64,000 nt of DNA from an uncultured bacterium. Its GTDB lineage: Bacteria > Gemmatimonadota > Gemmatimonadetes > Longimicrobiales > RSA9. The position numbers were made by a program, and so were the translations under genes. The stretch is from NCBI GenBank assembly GCA_937889645.1, contig CALBZE010000023.1:50996-114995 (forward strand). Reading direction: 5' to 3'. Shown piece after piece: positions 45,394-53,395 of the stretch (positions are counted from its first letter, which is position 1; the number at the start of each line of letters is the position of its first letter). Below the pieces are notes generated by a model, which saw nothing but the letters and a program-made list of their open reading frames with translations, did no database searches and was not told the DNA's origin.

Positions 45394-46422
45394 TTAGGCG
45401 GGTCGGCGAAGGTAGAAGCACGCCTGGTCGCCGTCGTGCTTTGCGTTGAGCTCGATGGCGCGCGCGTCGAACGCCCGGAGCTCGGACGGCGTGAAATCGG
45501 AGGCGGACGGGTCGACCGCTGCCGATCGGGCGTCCATCAACGGCACGCCCCGGCGGTACTGCTCGCTCCCCCAGAACTGGAAGCCGGTCGAGTCGTAGTC
45601 GACGTGCTCGACCGTGAAGCCGAGGCGCTCGGCCAGCCCCCGGAGCGCGCGCTCGGTGAAGAGGACGTGGTGGCGCGGCGCATCCAGCTGGACCCAGTCG
45701 GCGCCGTAGGTGCGCCAGGCGAACGTCCCGGCGACGGGGATCCGGATCAGTGCGAAGCTGCCGGGCCGGAGGAGGCGGTGGGCCTGCGCGAGGACCGCTT
45801 CCGGATCCGCGACGTGCTCGAGCGTGTGGTGGAGCATGACGAAGTCGAAGGCGCCGTCGAGGTCGTGGACGTCGGCTTTGTGCAGCCGGACGCCGGGCGC
45901 CGGCTCGCTATCGGCCGAGATGAAGGGGTCCACGCCCGTGAGGTTCGTGAAGCCCAGGTTGCGGAGGTGGAGGAGGAGGTGCCCCGCACCGCAGCCGACG
46001 TCGAGGATCGCGTCGTCGTAGCCGACGCCTGCCCGTCGCAGCCATTCGACCTCGCGGGGGATGCCGAAGCGCGCGGCGAGGAGTCGGCCGAGCAGGTCGG
46101 TTCCGCGGAGGCCGTAGGCGGCGAGGCGTCGCTTGAGGAAGACCTTGAGGGGGTTCTCGCGCGGCGGCGGCCGCATCGAGTAATAGTCGTCCGGGTAGTA
46201 CGGCGACAGGTCCGCCGGCGGATCGAGGATCGCGAGCGTGCCGCACGCGCCGCACTCGAGGTACCGGAACTCGTGCCGGAGCCCGAACATCATCTCGCGG
46301 GCGGTGAACTCGCGGTTGTCGTCGGCGTTACCGCAGACCTTGCAGGCGTCCGTCTGCGCGCGCGGTCGAGCGGCGCGATCGGCGGCTGCGTCCGAACGGT
46401 GGACTTCCCGGGTGTCTGGCAT
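45394..46422 (-). CDS. class I SAM methyltransferase with N-terminal zinc ribbon
   Basis: 342 aa. The N-terminal four-Cys ribbon (CKVCGNADD ... YLECGACGTL) is followed by YYSMRPPP, and a Rossmann SAM site AILDVGCGAGHLLLHL with the acidic residue VDPFIS. Then come HHTLEHVADPEAVLAQAHRLLRPG and RTYGADWVQLDAPRHH. This architecture is common in methyltransferases of surface-polysaccharide and secondary-metabolite pathways, but the substrate is not readable. ATG 46422 chosen because the zinc ribbon is then near the start; earlier in-frame starts add low-complexity sequence. Divergent from the MBL hydrolase gene. Confidence 0.8.
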   Translation of the reverse strand: MPDTREVHRSDAAADRAARPRAQTDACKVCGNADDNREFTAREMMFGLRHEFRYLECGACGTLAILDPPADLSPYYPDDYYSMRPPPRENPLKVFLKRRLAAYGLRGTDLLGRLLAARFGIPREVEWLRRAGVGYDDAILDVGCGAGHLLLHLRNLGFTNLTGVDPFISADSEPAPGVRLHKADVHDLDGAFDFVMLHHTLEHVADPEAVLAQAHRLLRPGSFALIRIPVAGTFAWRTYGADWVQLDAPRHHVLFTERALRGLAERLGFTVEHVDYDSTGFQFWGSEQYRRGVPLMDARSAAVDPSASDFTPSELRAFDARAIELNAKHDGDQACFYLRRPA

Positions 46423-46565
46423 GGCGTGACCTGTCCAGATCGTGATCCGAGCGCGATGCTCCGACTCGGGTCGGGCATCGCGACCGGGGCGCGCCGAGCC
46501 CCGCACGTAGCTCAACGATGCGCCGTCCGTCGCCTCTGGTCCAGGCCCCGGGCCTGCCGCCGGTG

Positions 46566-46594
46566 TTGTTGGGCTCTCGCGGCCGGGCTAGAAT
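46566..46594 (+). promoter_or_regulatory. promoter of the MBL-fold hydrolase gene
   Basis: TTGTTG (46566-46571), 17 bp, TAGAAT (46589-46594). Start point near 46601, leader about 33 nt. Confidence 0.62.
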
Positions 46595-46633
46595 TCACCG
46601 GCACTTCCGAACCGACCACGAGCAGGTCCTCGC

Positions 46634-47545
46634 ATGTCTTCGATTTCGTCCGACACGACGTTGATCGATCTCGAGTTCCTCGGTCGCCCGTTCCACATCG
46701 CGACCGCGCTGGTCGAAGCGCCGGGCGGGCCGGTCCTGGTCGACCCCGGCCCGGCGTCGACGCTGCCGCGGCTGCGCGCCGCGCTGGCCGGTGAAGGGTT
46801 CGGGCTGCGCGACGTGCGCGCGCTGCTCCTCACGCACATCCACCTGGACCACGCCGGCGCGACGGGCGTGCTGGTCCGCGAGAACCCCGAGCTAAGGGTC
46901 TACGTGCACGAGCGCGGCGCGCCGCACCTGATCGATCCGTCGCGGCTCCTCGCGAGCGCGCGTCGCATCTACGGAGATCGGATGGACGTGCTCTGGGGCG
47001 AGGTGGCGGCGGTGCCGGCGGCGAACGTGGTCGCGCTCGCGGGCGGCGAGCGGATCGACGTCGCGGGTCGGGGCTTCGACGTCGCCTACACGCCCGGGCA
47101 CGCGGTGCACCACGTCTCGTACCTGGACCCGGAGACCGGGATCGCGTACGTGGGCGACGCGGCGGGGATCCGCGTGAACGCGCTGCCGTTCGCGCTGCCG
47201 CCCGCGCCGCCGCCCGACATCGACCTGGAGGCGTGGAAAGAGGCGCTGGCGCGGATCCGGGAGTGGGAGCCGGAGCGGCTCTTCGTCACGCACTTCGGCC
47301 CGCTGGACGACGTAGCCGCGCACCTGGACGAGTTCGAGGCGCGGCTCTTCGCGTGGGCCGAAGCGGTGCGCACGTCGCTCGACGAGCCGGGGACGGACGA
47401 GGAGCGGGCGCGGCGCTTCGTCGAGGCCGCGGGCGCGGAGATGCGTCGCTACCTGCCGGAGGAGGCGGCGCGCGGGTACGAGGAGAGTGGCGGGATCGCG
47501 GCGACGTGGTACGGCCTCGCGCGGTACTGGCGCGGGCGCGGCTGA
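46634..47545 (+). CDS. metallo-beta-lactamase-fold hydrolase
   Basis: 303 aa. The dinuclear zinc motif HIHLDHAG and further ligands in YTPGHAVHH, YVGDAAG and THFGP are all present. The N-terminus (ATALVEAPGGPVLVDPGP) and the C-terminal helical region are those of the glyoxalase-II-like/RNase-Z-like general MBL group. The reaction cannot be named from the sequence. It has its own promoter and a terminator shared with the convergent gene at 47591. Confidence 0.87.
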   Translation: MSSISSDTTLIDLEFLGRPFHIATALVEAPGGPVLVDPGPASTLPRLRAALAGEGFGLRDVRALLLTHIHLDHAGATGVLVRENPELRVYVHERGAPHLIDPSRLLASARRIYGDRMDVLWGEVAAVPAANVVALAGGERIDVAGRGFDVAYTPGHAVHHVSYLDPETGIAYVGDAAGIRVNALPFALPPAPPPDIDLEAWKEALARIREWEPERLFVTHFGPLDDVAAHLDEFEARLFAWAEAVRTSLDEPGTDEERARRFVEAAGAEMRRYLPEEAARGYEESGGIAATWYGLARYWRGRG

Positions 47546-47552
47546 CGCGGTC

Positions 47553-47583
47553 GGCGGGCGGGGCCGATTCGGCTCCGCCCGCC
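47553..47583 (+). terminator. intrinsic terminator of the MBL gene
   Basis: GGCGGGCGG / CCGCCCGCC stem with inner GGCC-GGC pairing, followed by GCGCTTTT. It lies immediately before the end of the convergent gene. Confidence 0.72.
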
Positions 47584-47590
47584 GCGCTTT

Positions 47591-48100
47591 TCATGCGGTG
47601 TGCTGCAATTCGATGTCGTCGAGGTAGTCGCGCAGTGGGCCGGCGGCGACGAGGGCAGCCTCCGCTAGCGCGGCGCGGAACACCGGATCGGTCTTGGGCT
47701 TGCCACTCACGCGCTGCGCGGCGACCTCGCCGATGCGGGCATCGCCACGATCGGCGGCGGCGTAATACTCCGAGTACCGGGCGCTGATGCGCTGCTCGAA
47801 GAGGGGGAGCGCGGCGCGCGATGCGCCGTGGGCCTCCATGTCCTCGAGGACGGTGCGGTGCAGCGCGTCGAGCGTGGCCTTGAGGGTGTCGGGCGGCACG
47901 CGCGTCGCGAGCGCCTGCTGGCATGCGCGGGTGTGTACCCAGAGGAAGAGGATGAGGAGCTCTTCGGGGACCAGATCCGGCACCACGTCGCCATCTGGAC
48001 CGGTCGTGACGCCGACGGGCGCGGTTTCGAGGAAGTCCGTGAAATTCTCCCAGACGAGCCGGGCCAGGTTCTGACCGAGTGCGACCGGTGTCGTGGTCAT
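47591..48100 (-). CDS. hypothetical protein, 169 aa
   Basis: Soluble, largely helical protein: LGQNLARLVWENFTDFLETA, LVPEELLILFLWVHTRACQQAL, TLDALHRTVLEDMEAHG, LPLFEQRISARYSEYYAAADRG, FRAALAEAALVAAGPLRDYLDD. No family recognised and no signal peptide. ATG 48100 follows GGAACGAT. The frame continues upstream, but there it has poorer codon bias. The single Cys is not in a motif. It ends in the terminator shared with the MBL gene. Confidence 0.55.
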   Translation of the reverse strand: MTTTPVALGQNLARLVWENFTDFLETAPVGVTTGPDGDVVPDLVPEELLILFLWVHTRACQQALATRVPPDTLKATLDALHRTVLEDMEAHGASRAALPLFEQRISARYSEYYAAADRGDARIGEVAAQRVSGKPKTDPVFRAALAEAALVAAGPLRDYLDDIELQHTA

Positions 48101-48300
48101 GGGATCGTTCCGCGCAGGAGACGGTCGATACCGACCAGGCGACCGGCGTACCCGATGGTTGGCGGCACCGAGGGCGAAGATTGCGCCTCCGGAGGCCGCC
48201 GACCGAGGGACGACGCCGTCGCCCGAGCCGTTGTTTCCAGGTTTCAATCAGTAAGACGCGCGACGCCTTGGAAGTGTTGACGACCGTTGGACGTCTCCGG

Positions 48301-49311
48301 TCACCGACCGCGCCGGCGGGCGCGCTGGTCGACGAACCAGCGGACGTACTCGGGTAGTCCTTCGGCGAGGGGCCGAGGGTTCCAGCCGAGCTCGTCGCGC
48401 GCCCGTGCGTTGGAGTGCAGCCAGCGGTGTCCGGCGCCGACATCGACGGCCTCGCGGCTGATGGGGAATCGCAGCCCGGTGATGCGGGAGATCAGGTCCA
48501 GGCCGATCCCGGTGGCGCGGGCGAGGCCGACGGGGAACCGGAGCCGGGGCAAGCGCTTCCCGGCGATGTCGGCGACGCGGCCGAGGAAGTCGGAGAGGGA
48601 GGCGTGCTCGCCGGAGAGGATGTAGGTTCGTCCGGCGCGGCCCTTGTCGGCGGCGAGGAGCATCGCTTCGACGACGTCGTCGACGTGGACGTAGGAGAAC
48701 CACGGGTCGCGGGTGAGGAGCCCCGGCAGCCGTCCGGCGATCAGGTCCTCGACGTACTTGCCCATGGGGCTGCGGTCGCCCGGGCCGTAGACGACGGCGG
48801 GGCAGACGATGATGAGCGGGAGCCCGATGCGCTGGGCCTCGCGGGCCATGCTGTGGGCGCGGGCCTTGGTCTCGTGGTAGACGGAGGGGTAGCGGGCGCC
48901 AGGGCCGTACTCGGTGTCTTCGTCGCCTTCGCCGTCGGGGACGGGCGCGAGCGCGGCGGTGGTCGAGACGTAGATCGCGCGTGGCGTGCGCGCCCGTTCG
49001 ATGGCGGAGAGGAACGTTCGCGTGCCGAGGACGTTGGTACGCTCGAGCGCGCGGCGGTCGACGACGCCGACCTCGTAGACCGCGGCGAGGTGGACGGCGA
49101 GGTCGACGTCCTGGAGCGCGCCGACGATGGTGGCGGCGTCGGTCAACTCACCCACGACGATCTCCGCGCCGAGTTCTTCGAGCGCGGAAGCGTTGGACGT
49201 GGGGCGGACGAGGCAGCGGATGCGGTCGCCGCGCTCGACGAGGCGCCGGGCGAGGCGGGAACCGATGTACCCGGTCGCGCCGGTGAGGAAGACCAAACGG
49301 CCGTCGGACAT
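48301..49311 (-). CDS. extended SDR: NAD-dependent epimerase/dehydratase family
   Basis: 336 aa. Rossmann motif LTGATGYIGSRLARRL near 9, the acidic selection in VVGELTDAA, LAVHLAAVYEV, and the catalytic YHETK (Tyr145, Lys149) with the preceding Ser/Thr in YVSTTAA. The C-terminal half (SYVHVDDVVEAMLLAADKG, TYILSGEHASLSDF) resembles dihydroflavonol-reductase/sterol-dehydrogenase-like members. Substrate unknown. GGAGGGACGACGA precedes the ATG and a candidate promoter lies upstream. Confidence 0.85.
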   Translation of the reverse strand: MSDGRLVFLTGATGYIGSRLARRLVERGDRIRCLVRPTSNASALEELGAEIVVGELTDAATIVGALQDVDLAVHLAAVYEVGVVDRRALERTNVLGTRTFLSAIERARTPRAIYVSTTAALAPVPDGEGDEDTEYGPGARYPSVYHETKARAHSMAREAQRIGLPLIIVCPAVVYGPGDRSPMGKYVEDLIAGRLPGLLTRDPWFSYVHVDDVVEAMLLAADKGRAGRTYILSGEHASLSDFLGRVADIAGKRLPRLRFPVGLARATGIGLDLISRITGLRFPISREAVDVGAGHRWLHSNARARDELGWNPRPLAEGLPEYVRWFVDQRARRRGR

Positions 49312-49346
49312 TCGTCGTCCCTCCTGTGCTGTTCGAGTGACGCAGT

Positions 49347-49375
49347 AGGTTAAGCGCAGGAGGGACGGCTGTCCA
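49347..49375 (-). promoter_or_regulatory. candidate promoter of the SDR gene
   Basis: On the minus strand TGGACA (49375-49370), 17 bp, TAACCT (49352-49347), between the AsmA stop and the SDR start. Confidence 0.45.
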
Positions 49376-49383
49376 GAAAATCG

Positions 49384-52062
49384 TCAATTCTTGATGCGGA
49401 TGATCTGCCGCAGCCGGTTCCTGACCTCGGCCTCGACCTTTGCGCGAGCGGAGTCGACGGGCGCGGTGCGGAGCGCGTCGACGGCGGCGGAGTCGGCGCC
49501 GGGGATGAACTTGCCCGCGACGTTGCGGGCGGCCTCCTCGGCGAGCTGGCGCGCGCGCTCCTCGGCTTCCTGCCGTGCCCTTGCGACGGCCTGGTCGCGG
49601 GCCTCGGAGAAGTCGAGGCCGAGGCTGGGCTCGCGGGCCGGCCCGTTGATGGTGATCCCGAGCGGCACGCGGCCGTCGGGCCCGGCGAGCGCGGCGAGGC
49701 GCGGGCCGAGCTCGCCGCGGATGCGGCCGGTCAGCGTCGGCTCGAGGAGGAGCGTGGCCGTGAGGTCGAGCCGGCCGGCGAAGTCGAATGCGCCGGCGGC
49801 GCGCGCGGTCAGCTCGTCGGCGTCGAGGAGCGACTCGGCGATGGTCACGGTCGGCCCGGTGATGCGGAACTGGCCGGCCCAGTCGCGGAGCGAGAGGGTG
49901 TCGAAGCGGGCGAGCTCGAGCTTCTGGCCGAGCGCCTTGACGACGGGCCAGTTGACGAGTTGGCCGCCGCTCACGGCGATCGAGCCCTCGGCGACGACGC
50001 TCTCGCGGAGCGGGAGCAGGTTGCGGTCGAGGACCATGCGCACCGTGCCGCCGAGGAGCAGCGACCCCGACAGGTGGTTGCGGAACGGCGTGAAGCGGTT
50101 CAGGAACGCCGCGGCGCCGACGTCGCGGAGCTGGTAGCTGAAGACCGCCGGCATCCCGCTGTCGTCCGCGCCGGTCGGGAGCCCGACGCGGCCGGCGAGC
50201 TGGACCGCGCCGCCCATGATGCCGAACCTGGCGTCGGTCACCTCGATCCGTTCGCCGTTGCCGCTGAATGCGACGTCGAGGTTCTGCAGCTCGAGGTCGT
50301 TCCTGCGGAACGTATTGGCGCGGAAGCGGCCGTCGAGCGCGACGGGCGGCAGCGGCGGCAGGACGAAGCCGGCCTCCGCCGCGACCTCTTCCGCCGGTCG
50401 TCCGTCGATCGGGCGATCGGCGAGCCGGGCGAAGAGGATCTCGGCGTAGGTCGGCACGTCCTCGGGCGGTGGCCCGAGGATCGGGTCGAGGTCGAGGCGC
50501 TGCGAGCGGATGTCCGCGTGGACCGTCGGTACGGCGGTCGAGTCGCCGAGCGCGAACGGGAGCCAGCGGTCGACCTCGAGGTCGATGGCGACGTCGCTCT
50601 CGTCCATCCGGAGCCGGAGCGACTCCGTCGCGAACTTCTGGCCACGGAAGGCGATCCGGCCCGACTCGACGCGGACGGGTACGAGGATCGTGGGTGGCTG
50701 TGCGCTCACGCCGGCGAGCGAGACCGCGCCGTCGATGGCGCCGCGCTCGGGCTGGAGCAGCGGCGCGCGGACGGCCAGGTCGACGCCGACGGTGCCCGCG
50801 GCGCCGAGCGAGTCGGGGATCAGGCCGAGCGCCGTCGCGCGTTGGAGGTCGAGGCCGGCGCGGACGCGCGCGGACGCGTTCGGCGCGGCGAAGTCGCGCA
50901 CCGCGAACGCCACGTTGAGCGGCTGTCCGAGGAGCCGCCCCTCGATCCCGTCGGTCGCGACGGAGTCGAGGGAGAATCGGATCCGGCCGCCGAGCCGGTC
51001 GATCAGGTCGCCCTTCTTCCCCCAGGCCAGCCGGAACGCGTCGAGGGTGAGCGTGCCGTCGACTTCCGGGAGCGCGTCGACGCCGAGCGCGCCCCTGGCC
51101 GCGACCTCGAGGGTGGCTGTGCCGTCGACGTCGGGGATCTCGACGCCCTCGGGCGCCATGCGGTCGATGAGCGCGCGCGGGAGCGAGCGGACGAGCGCGC
51201 CGACGTCGACGGGCCCGGCGGCGAGCCGGAGCGCGACATCGCGGCGCTCGGTGTTCGTCAGCTCGCGGACGACGCCGGCGCCGTCGAGCGCGATCTCCTG
51301 GATCCGGACGGTCAGGCGCGGGAGCGCGAGCGAGTCGGCGGTCCGGTCGAGGAGCGCGTCGTGCTCGATGCGAAGCCGGGCATTCTCGATCGGGACGGCG
51401 AGCCCTTCGGGGAGGACCGCGCCGAGCGCGTCGATGTCGAGCTCGCCCTCGGCGCGGATGCGCGCGAGCGTCCCGCCGCTCAGCTCGCCCGCGAGGTGGA
51501 GCCGCTGGTCGAGCCCGTCGATGCGGATGGCGGTGCCGGTACGCTCGTCGCGGTAGCCGAAGCGGCCGTCGCGGATCTCGAATCGGTCGACCAGGAACGC
51601 GATCCCGGCGCCCGCGGCGTCGGCTTCGGCTTGCTGCGCGGCGGCGCTCTCCTCCGCGGCCGTGTCGGCCTTCGTTCCCCCGAAGGTCGGGATGTTCAGC
51701 GCCCCGCTCGTGTCGACGACGACCAGCATGCGCGGCGAATCGAGCGTCACGGCGTCGACGACGACGCGGCGTGCGAAGAGCGGGAGGAGCTTGATCCGGA
51801 GGACCGCGCGGCGGACGGTGGCGAGCGGCGGCGCATCGGACGAAGCGCCGGCGATCGCGACGCCTTCGAGCGCGACGCCGGGCGCGGGGAACAGATCGAT
51901 CGAGACGCGGTCGATGCGGACCTCGCGGCCGAGAGCCGACTCGGCGTGCCGGGCGGCGATGCCGGCGACGCGCTCCGCAGGGAGGAGAAAGACGATCGTC
52001 GCCGCCGCGATGACGAGGACGAGCGGCAGCGTCAGGATCAGGACGAGTCGCTTGCGGTTCAT
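49384..52062 (-). CDS. AsmA-family envelope protein
   Basis: 892 aa. A single N-terminal anchor (LVLILTLPLVLVIAAATIVFLL) and then the AsmA N-terminal domain (ALGREVRIDRVSIDLFPAPGVALEGVAIAG). A very long repetitive beta-rich body follows, ending in an AsmA_2-like segment (GSIAVSGGQLVNWPVVKALGQKL, FDTLSLRDWAGQFRITGPTVTI, FDFAGRLDLTATLLL). The last 90 residues are a helical, charged tail (ARARQEAEERARQLAEEAARNV). AsmA proteins are thought to help move phospholipids between the two membranes or assemble the outer membrane. The ribosome site before ATG 52062 is weak. Confidence 0.82.
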   Translation of the reverse strand: MNRKRLVLILTLPLVLVIAAATIVFLLPAERVAGIAARHAESALGREVRIDRVSIDLFPAPGVALEGVAIAGASSDAPPLATVRRAVLRIKLLPLFARRVVVDAVTLDSPRMLVVVDTSGALNIPTFGGTKADTAAEESAAAQQAEADAAGAGIAFLVDRFEIRDGRFGYRDERTGTAIRIDGLDQRLHLAGELSGGTLARIRAEGELDIDALGAVLPEGLAVPIENARLRIEHDALLDRTADSLALPRLTVRIQEIALDGAGVVRELTNTERRDVALRLAAGPVDVGALVRSLPRALIDRMAPEGVEIPDVDGTATLEVAARGALGVDALPEVDGTLTLDAFRLAWGKKGDLIDRLGGRIRFSLDSVATDGIEGRLLGQPLNVAFAVRDFAAPNASARVRAGLDLQRATALGLIPDSLGAAGTVGVDLAVRAPLLQPERGAIDGAVSLAGVSAQPPTILVPVRVESGRIAFRGQKFATESLRLRMDESDVAIDLEVDRWLPFALGDSTAVPTVHADIRSQRLDLDPILGPPPEDVPTYAEILFARLADRPIDGRPAEEVAAEAGFVLPPLPPVALDGRFRANTFRRNDLELQNLDVAFSGNGERIEVTDARFGIMGGAVQLAGRVGLPTGADDSGMPAVFSYQLRDVGAAAFLNRFTPFRNHLSGSLLLGGTVRMVLDRNLLPLRESVVAEGSIAVSGGQLVNWPVVKALGQKLELARFDTLSLRDWAGQFRITGPTVTIAESLLDADELTARAAGAFDFAGRLDLTATLLLEPTLTGRIRGELGPRLAALAGPDGRVPLGITINGPAREPSLGLDFSEARDQAVARARQEAEERARQLAEEAARNVAGKFIPGADSAAVDALRTAPVDSARAKVEAEVRNRLRQIIRIKN

Positions 52063-52150
52063 TTCCGGCGTGGTCGACAGGAAATCGACGGAGGTTCCGG
52101 GGAGGTCATAACCCGGGGCGACTCGCCGGGATCCGCGGCCGCCCCTTCGC

Positions 52151-52516
52151 TCAGGCGGCGCGCTCGCCCGCGCTCGCCGCCGCCGCGACGACCTGCCAGC
52201 CGATCTCGATCGCGCGGCCATCCCGCCGCGCGTCGGCCTGCGAGATCACGATGTCGAGCTCGCGGGTGCGCTCGAGGCGCGCCTGCGTCGCCTTGCCGCC
52301 GACGATCGCGAAGTCGAGGACGCGGACCCAACGCTCGGCGCCGTCGGGCGCGCGGAGCAGCAGATAACGGCCCGGGCGCAGCTCGGCGATCGAGGGCGTC
52401 CCCTCCATCAGGCGCAGGCGGAGCAGCATGCCGCGGTGCGGCACGTCGACCGCGTCGGAGACGCGAAACCGGAACGAAGCACCCGTCGAGCTCGTGCGAG
52501 AAGCCATGGCGATCAT
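52151..52516 (-). CDS. small EF-Tu-domain-2-like beta-barrel protein
   Basis: 121 aa from ATG 52516. Pattern FRVSDAVDVPHRGMLLRLRL, LRPGRYLLLRAPDGAERWVRVLDF, and ARLERTRELDIVIS follows the strand order of translation-factor domain 2 (entry F.V.D, then a glycine-rich turn, raised G..L, and a final strand), without any GTPase domain. Function unknown. It is preceded by a good minus-strand promoter (TTGACG-17-TAGCCT). The alternative ATG at 52507 is 3 codons in. AsmA follows in the same direction. Confidence 0.55.
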   Translation of the reverse strand: MIAMASRTSSTGASFRFRVSDAVDVPHRGMLLRLRLMEGTPSIAELRPGRYLLLRAPDGAERWVRVLDFAIVGGKATQARLERTRELDIVISQADARRDGRAIEIGWQVVAAAASAGERAA

Positions 52517-52576
52517 GCGATACTGATTCCGAATCCTGGGCACCGGTCCGCTCGTTCGAGCGGTCGCGGTGGAGGG

Positions 52577-52605
52577 AGGCTACAACGTCCATGCCATTCC
52601 GTCAA
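52577..52605 (-). promoter_or_regulatory. promoter of the EF-Tu-D2-like gene
   Basis: Minus strand TTGACG (52605-52600), exactly 17 bp, TAGCCT (52582-52577); start near 52570, about 54 nt before ATG 52516. Divergent from the cold-shock promoter. Confidence 0.62.
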
Positions 52606-52687
52606 TCGTGGACGGCGGAACGGGCGCGCCGGCGCGCCGTCGCCGGCGGGTCGGACGGACGGCGCCCGCGGCGTGCCTACGTCCATC

Positions 52688-52717
52688 TTGACAGCGTTCC
52701 GGCGTCCCAGATATCAT
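52688..52717 (+). promoter_or_regulatory. strong promoter of the cold-shock leader
   Basis: Consensus TTGACA (52688-52693), 18-bp spacer, TATCAT (52712-52717): the best conventional promoter match noticed in the window. Predicted start near 52724, giving a leader of about 219 nt. Confidence 0.75.
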
Positions 52718-52723
52718 GGAGCC

Positions 52724-52834
52724 GCTTGACGATCTCCGACGCGGGACGGTCGTCCGGACCGCGACGGATCGAGAGGGGACGAAAAGGCGATCGGGATCCG
52801 CGGTCGAGGCATCGCGGGTCCCGTTTTTTCTTTT
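52724..52834 (+). ncRNA. cold-shock leader RNA / possible independent small RNA (~111 nt)
   Basis: The interval from the predicted start of the TTGACA/TATCAT promoter to a complete intrinsic terminator has no gene. An internal hairpin CGCGG...CCGCG (about 52739-52763) is visible. No known RNA family is recognised. Either the RNA ends here as an sRNA or the terminator is an attenuator for the csp gene. Confidence 0.5.
52792..52834 (+). terminator. intrinsic terminator inside the csp leader
   Basis: CGGGATCCGCG (52792-52802) pairs with CGCGGGTCCCG (52813-52823), 11 bp with one G-T pair and a 9- to 10-nt loop, followed at once by TTTTTTCTTTT (52824-52834). It stands about 110 nt before the csp ATG. 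Confidence 0.82.
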
Positions 52835-52942
52835 GCGCCGGCCGCGGGCGCGACGAGGACGCGGCAGTCGGTCTTCGGGTACGGCACATCGCCCGCACCC
52901 CCGACACGACCCAACAGCTCTACCCACTCGAGGAGTACGGCG

Positions 52943-53248
52943 ATGGAACGTACCAGAGGCACCGTCAAGTGGTTCTCCCAGGAGAAGGGCTACGGCTTTC
53001 TGCAGCAGGAGGGCGGCCCGGACGTCTTCGTCCACCACAGCGCGATCCAGGGCTCGGGCTTCAAGGTCCTCTACGAGGGCGAGGAGGTCGAGTTCGAGGT
53101 GATGCACGCGGACAAGGGGCTGAAGGCCGCGAACGTGGAGCGGTTGAACCCGCCAGCGGTGCCGCCGTCGCGCGGCCCGCGCCGGGAGGGCGGCCGGCCG
53201 GGCGGCCGGGGCTACGGCCATCGGGGCGGATACGCCGACGGCTACTGA
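52943..53248 (+). CDS. cold-shock domain protein with Arg/Gly-rich tail
   Basis: 101 aa. The CSD (1-70) has RNP1 KGYGFL (15-20) and RNP2 VFVHHS (28-33), the nucleic-acid-binding surface of CspA proteins, with TRGTVKWFSQEKGYGF at the start. The remaining 30 residues (PPSRGPRREGGRPGGRGYGHRGGYADGY) are an RGG-type tail that could bind RNA or promote condensation. It probably acts as an RNA chaperone. No second promoter is evident between the leader terminator and the ATG, so expression should depend on readthrough. Confidence 0.92.
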   Translation: MERTRGTVKWFSQEKGYGFLQQEGGPDVFVHHSAIQGSGFKVLYEGEEVEFEVMHADKGLKAANVERLNPPAVPPSRGPRREGGRPGGRGYGHRGGYADGY

Positions 53249-53271
53249 CCCGATGGCATCGAGGTCTGCGA

Positions 53272-53307
53272 GAGCGCGCCCGCGGGGGTTTCCCCGCGGG
53301 CGCGCTC
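53272..53307 (+). terminator. intrinsic-type hairpin after csp
   Basis: Perfect 16-bp stem GAGCGCGCCCGCGGGG / CCCCGCGGGCGCGCTC with a GTTT loop, followed by GTTGTC. T-run short, stem very strong. Confidence 0.72.
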
Positions 53308-53395
53308 GTTGTCGGAACGCCTTTTGCGCCATTGCTTTGTGCGATCCGTGGGTGGACGCCGGGGGAAGCAGGCGGTCCCGTAACAGGAGCGGGGT

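Noticed and set aside
52716..53102. Short gene starting at ATG 52716 in the csp leader
   Set aside because: Its ATG lies within the -10 region, upstream of the predicted transcription start, and the frame reads through the terminator T-run and into csp out of frame.
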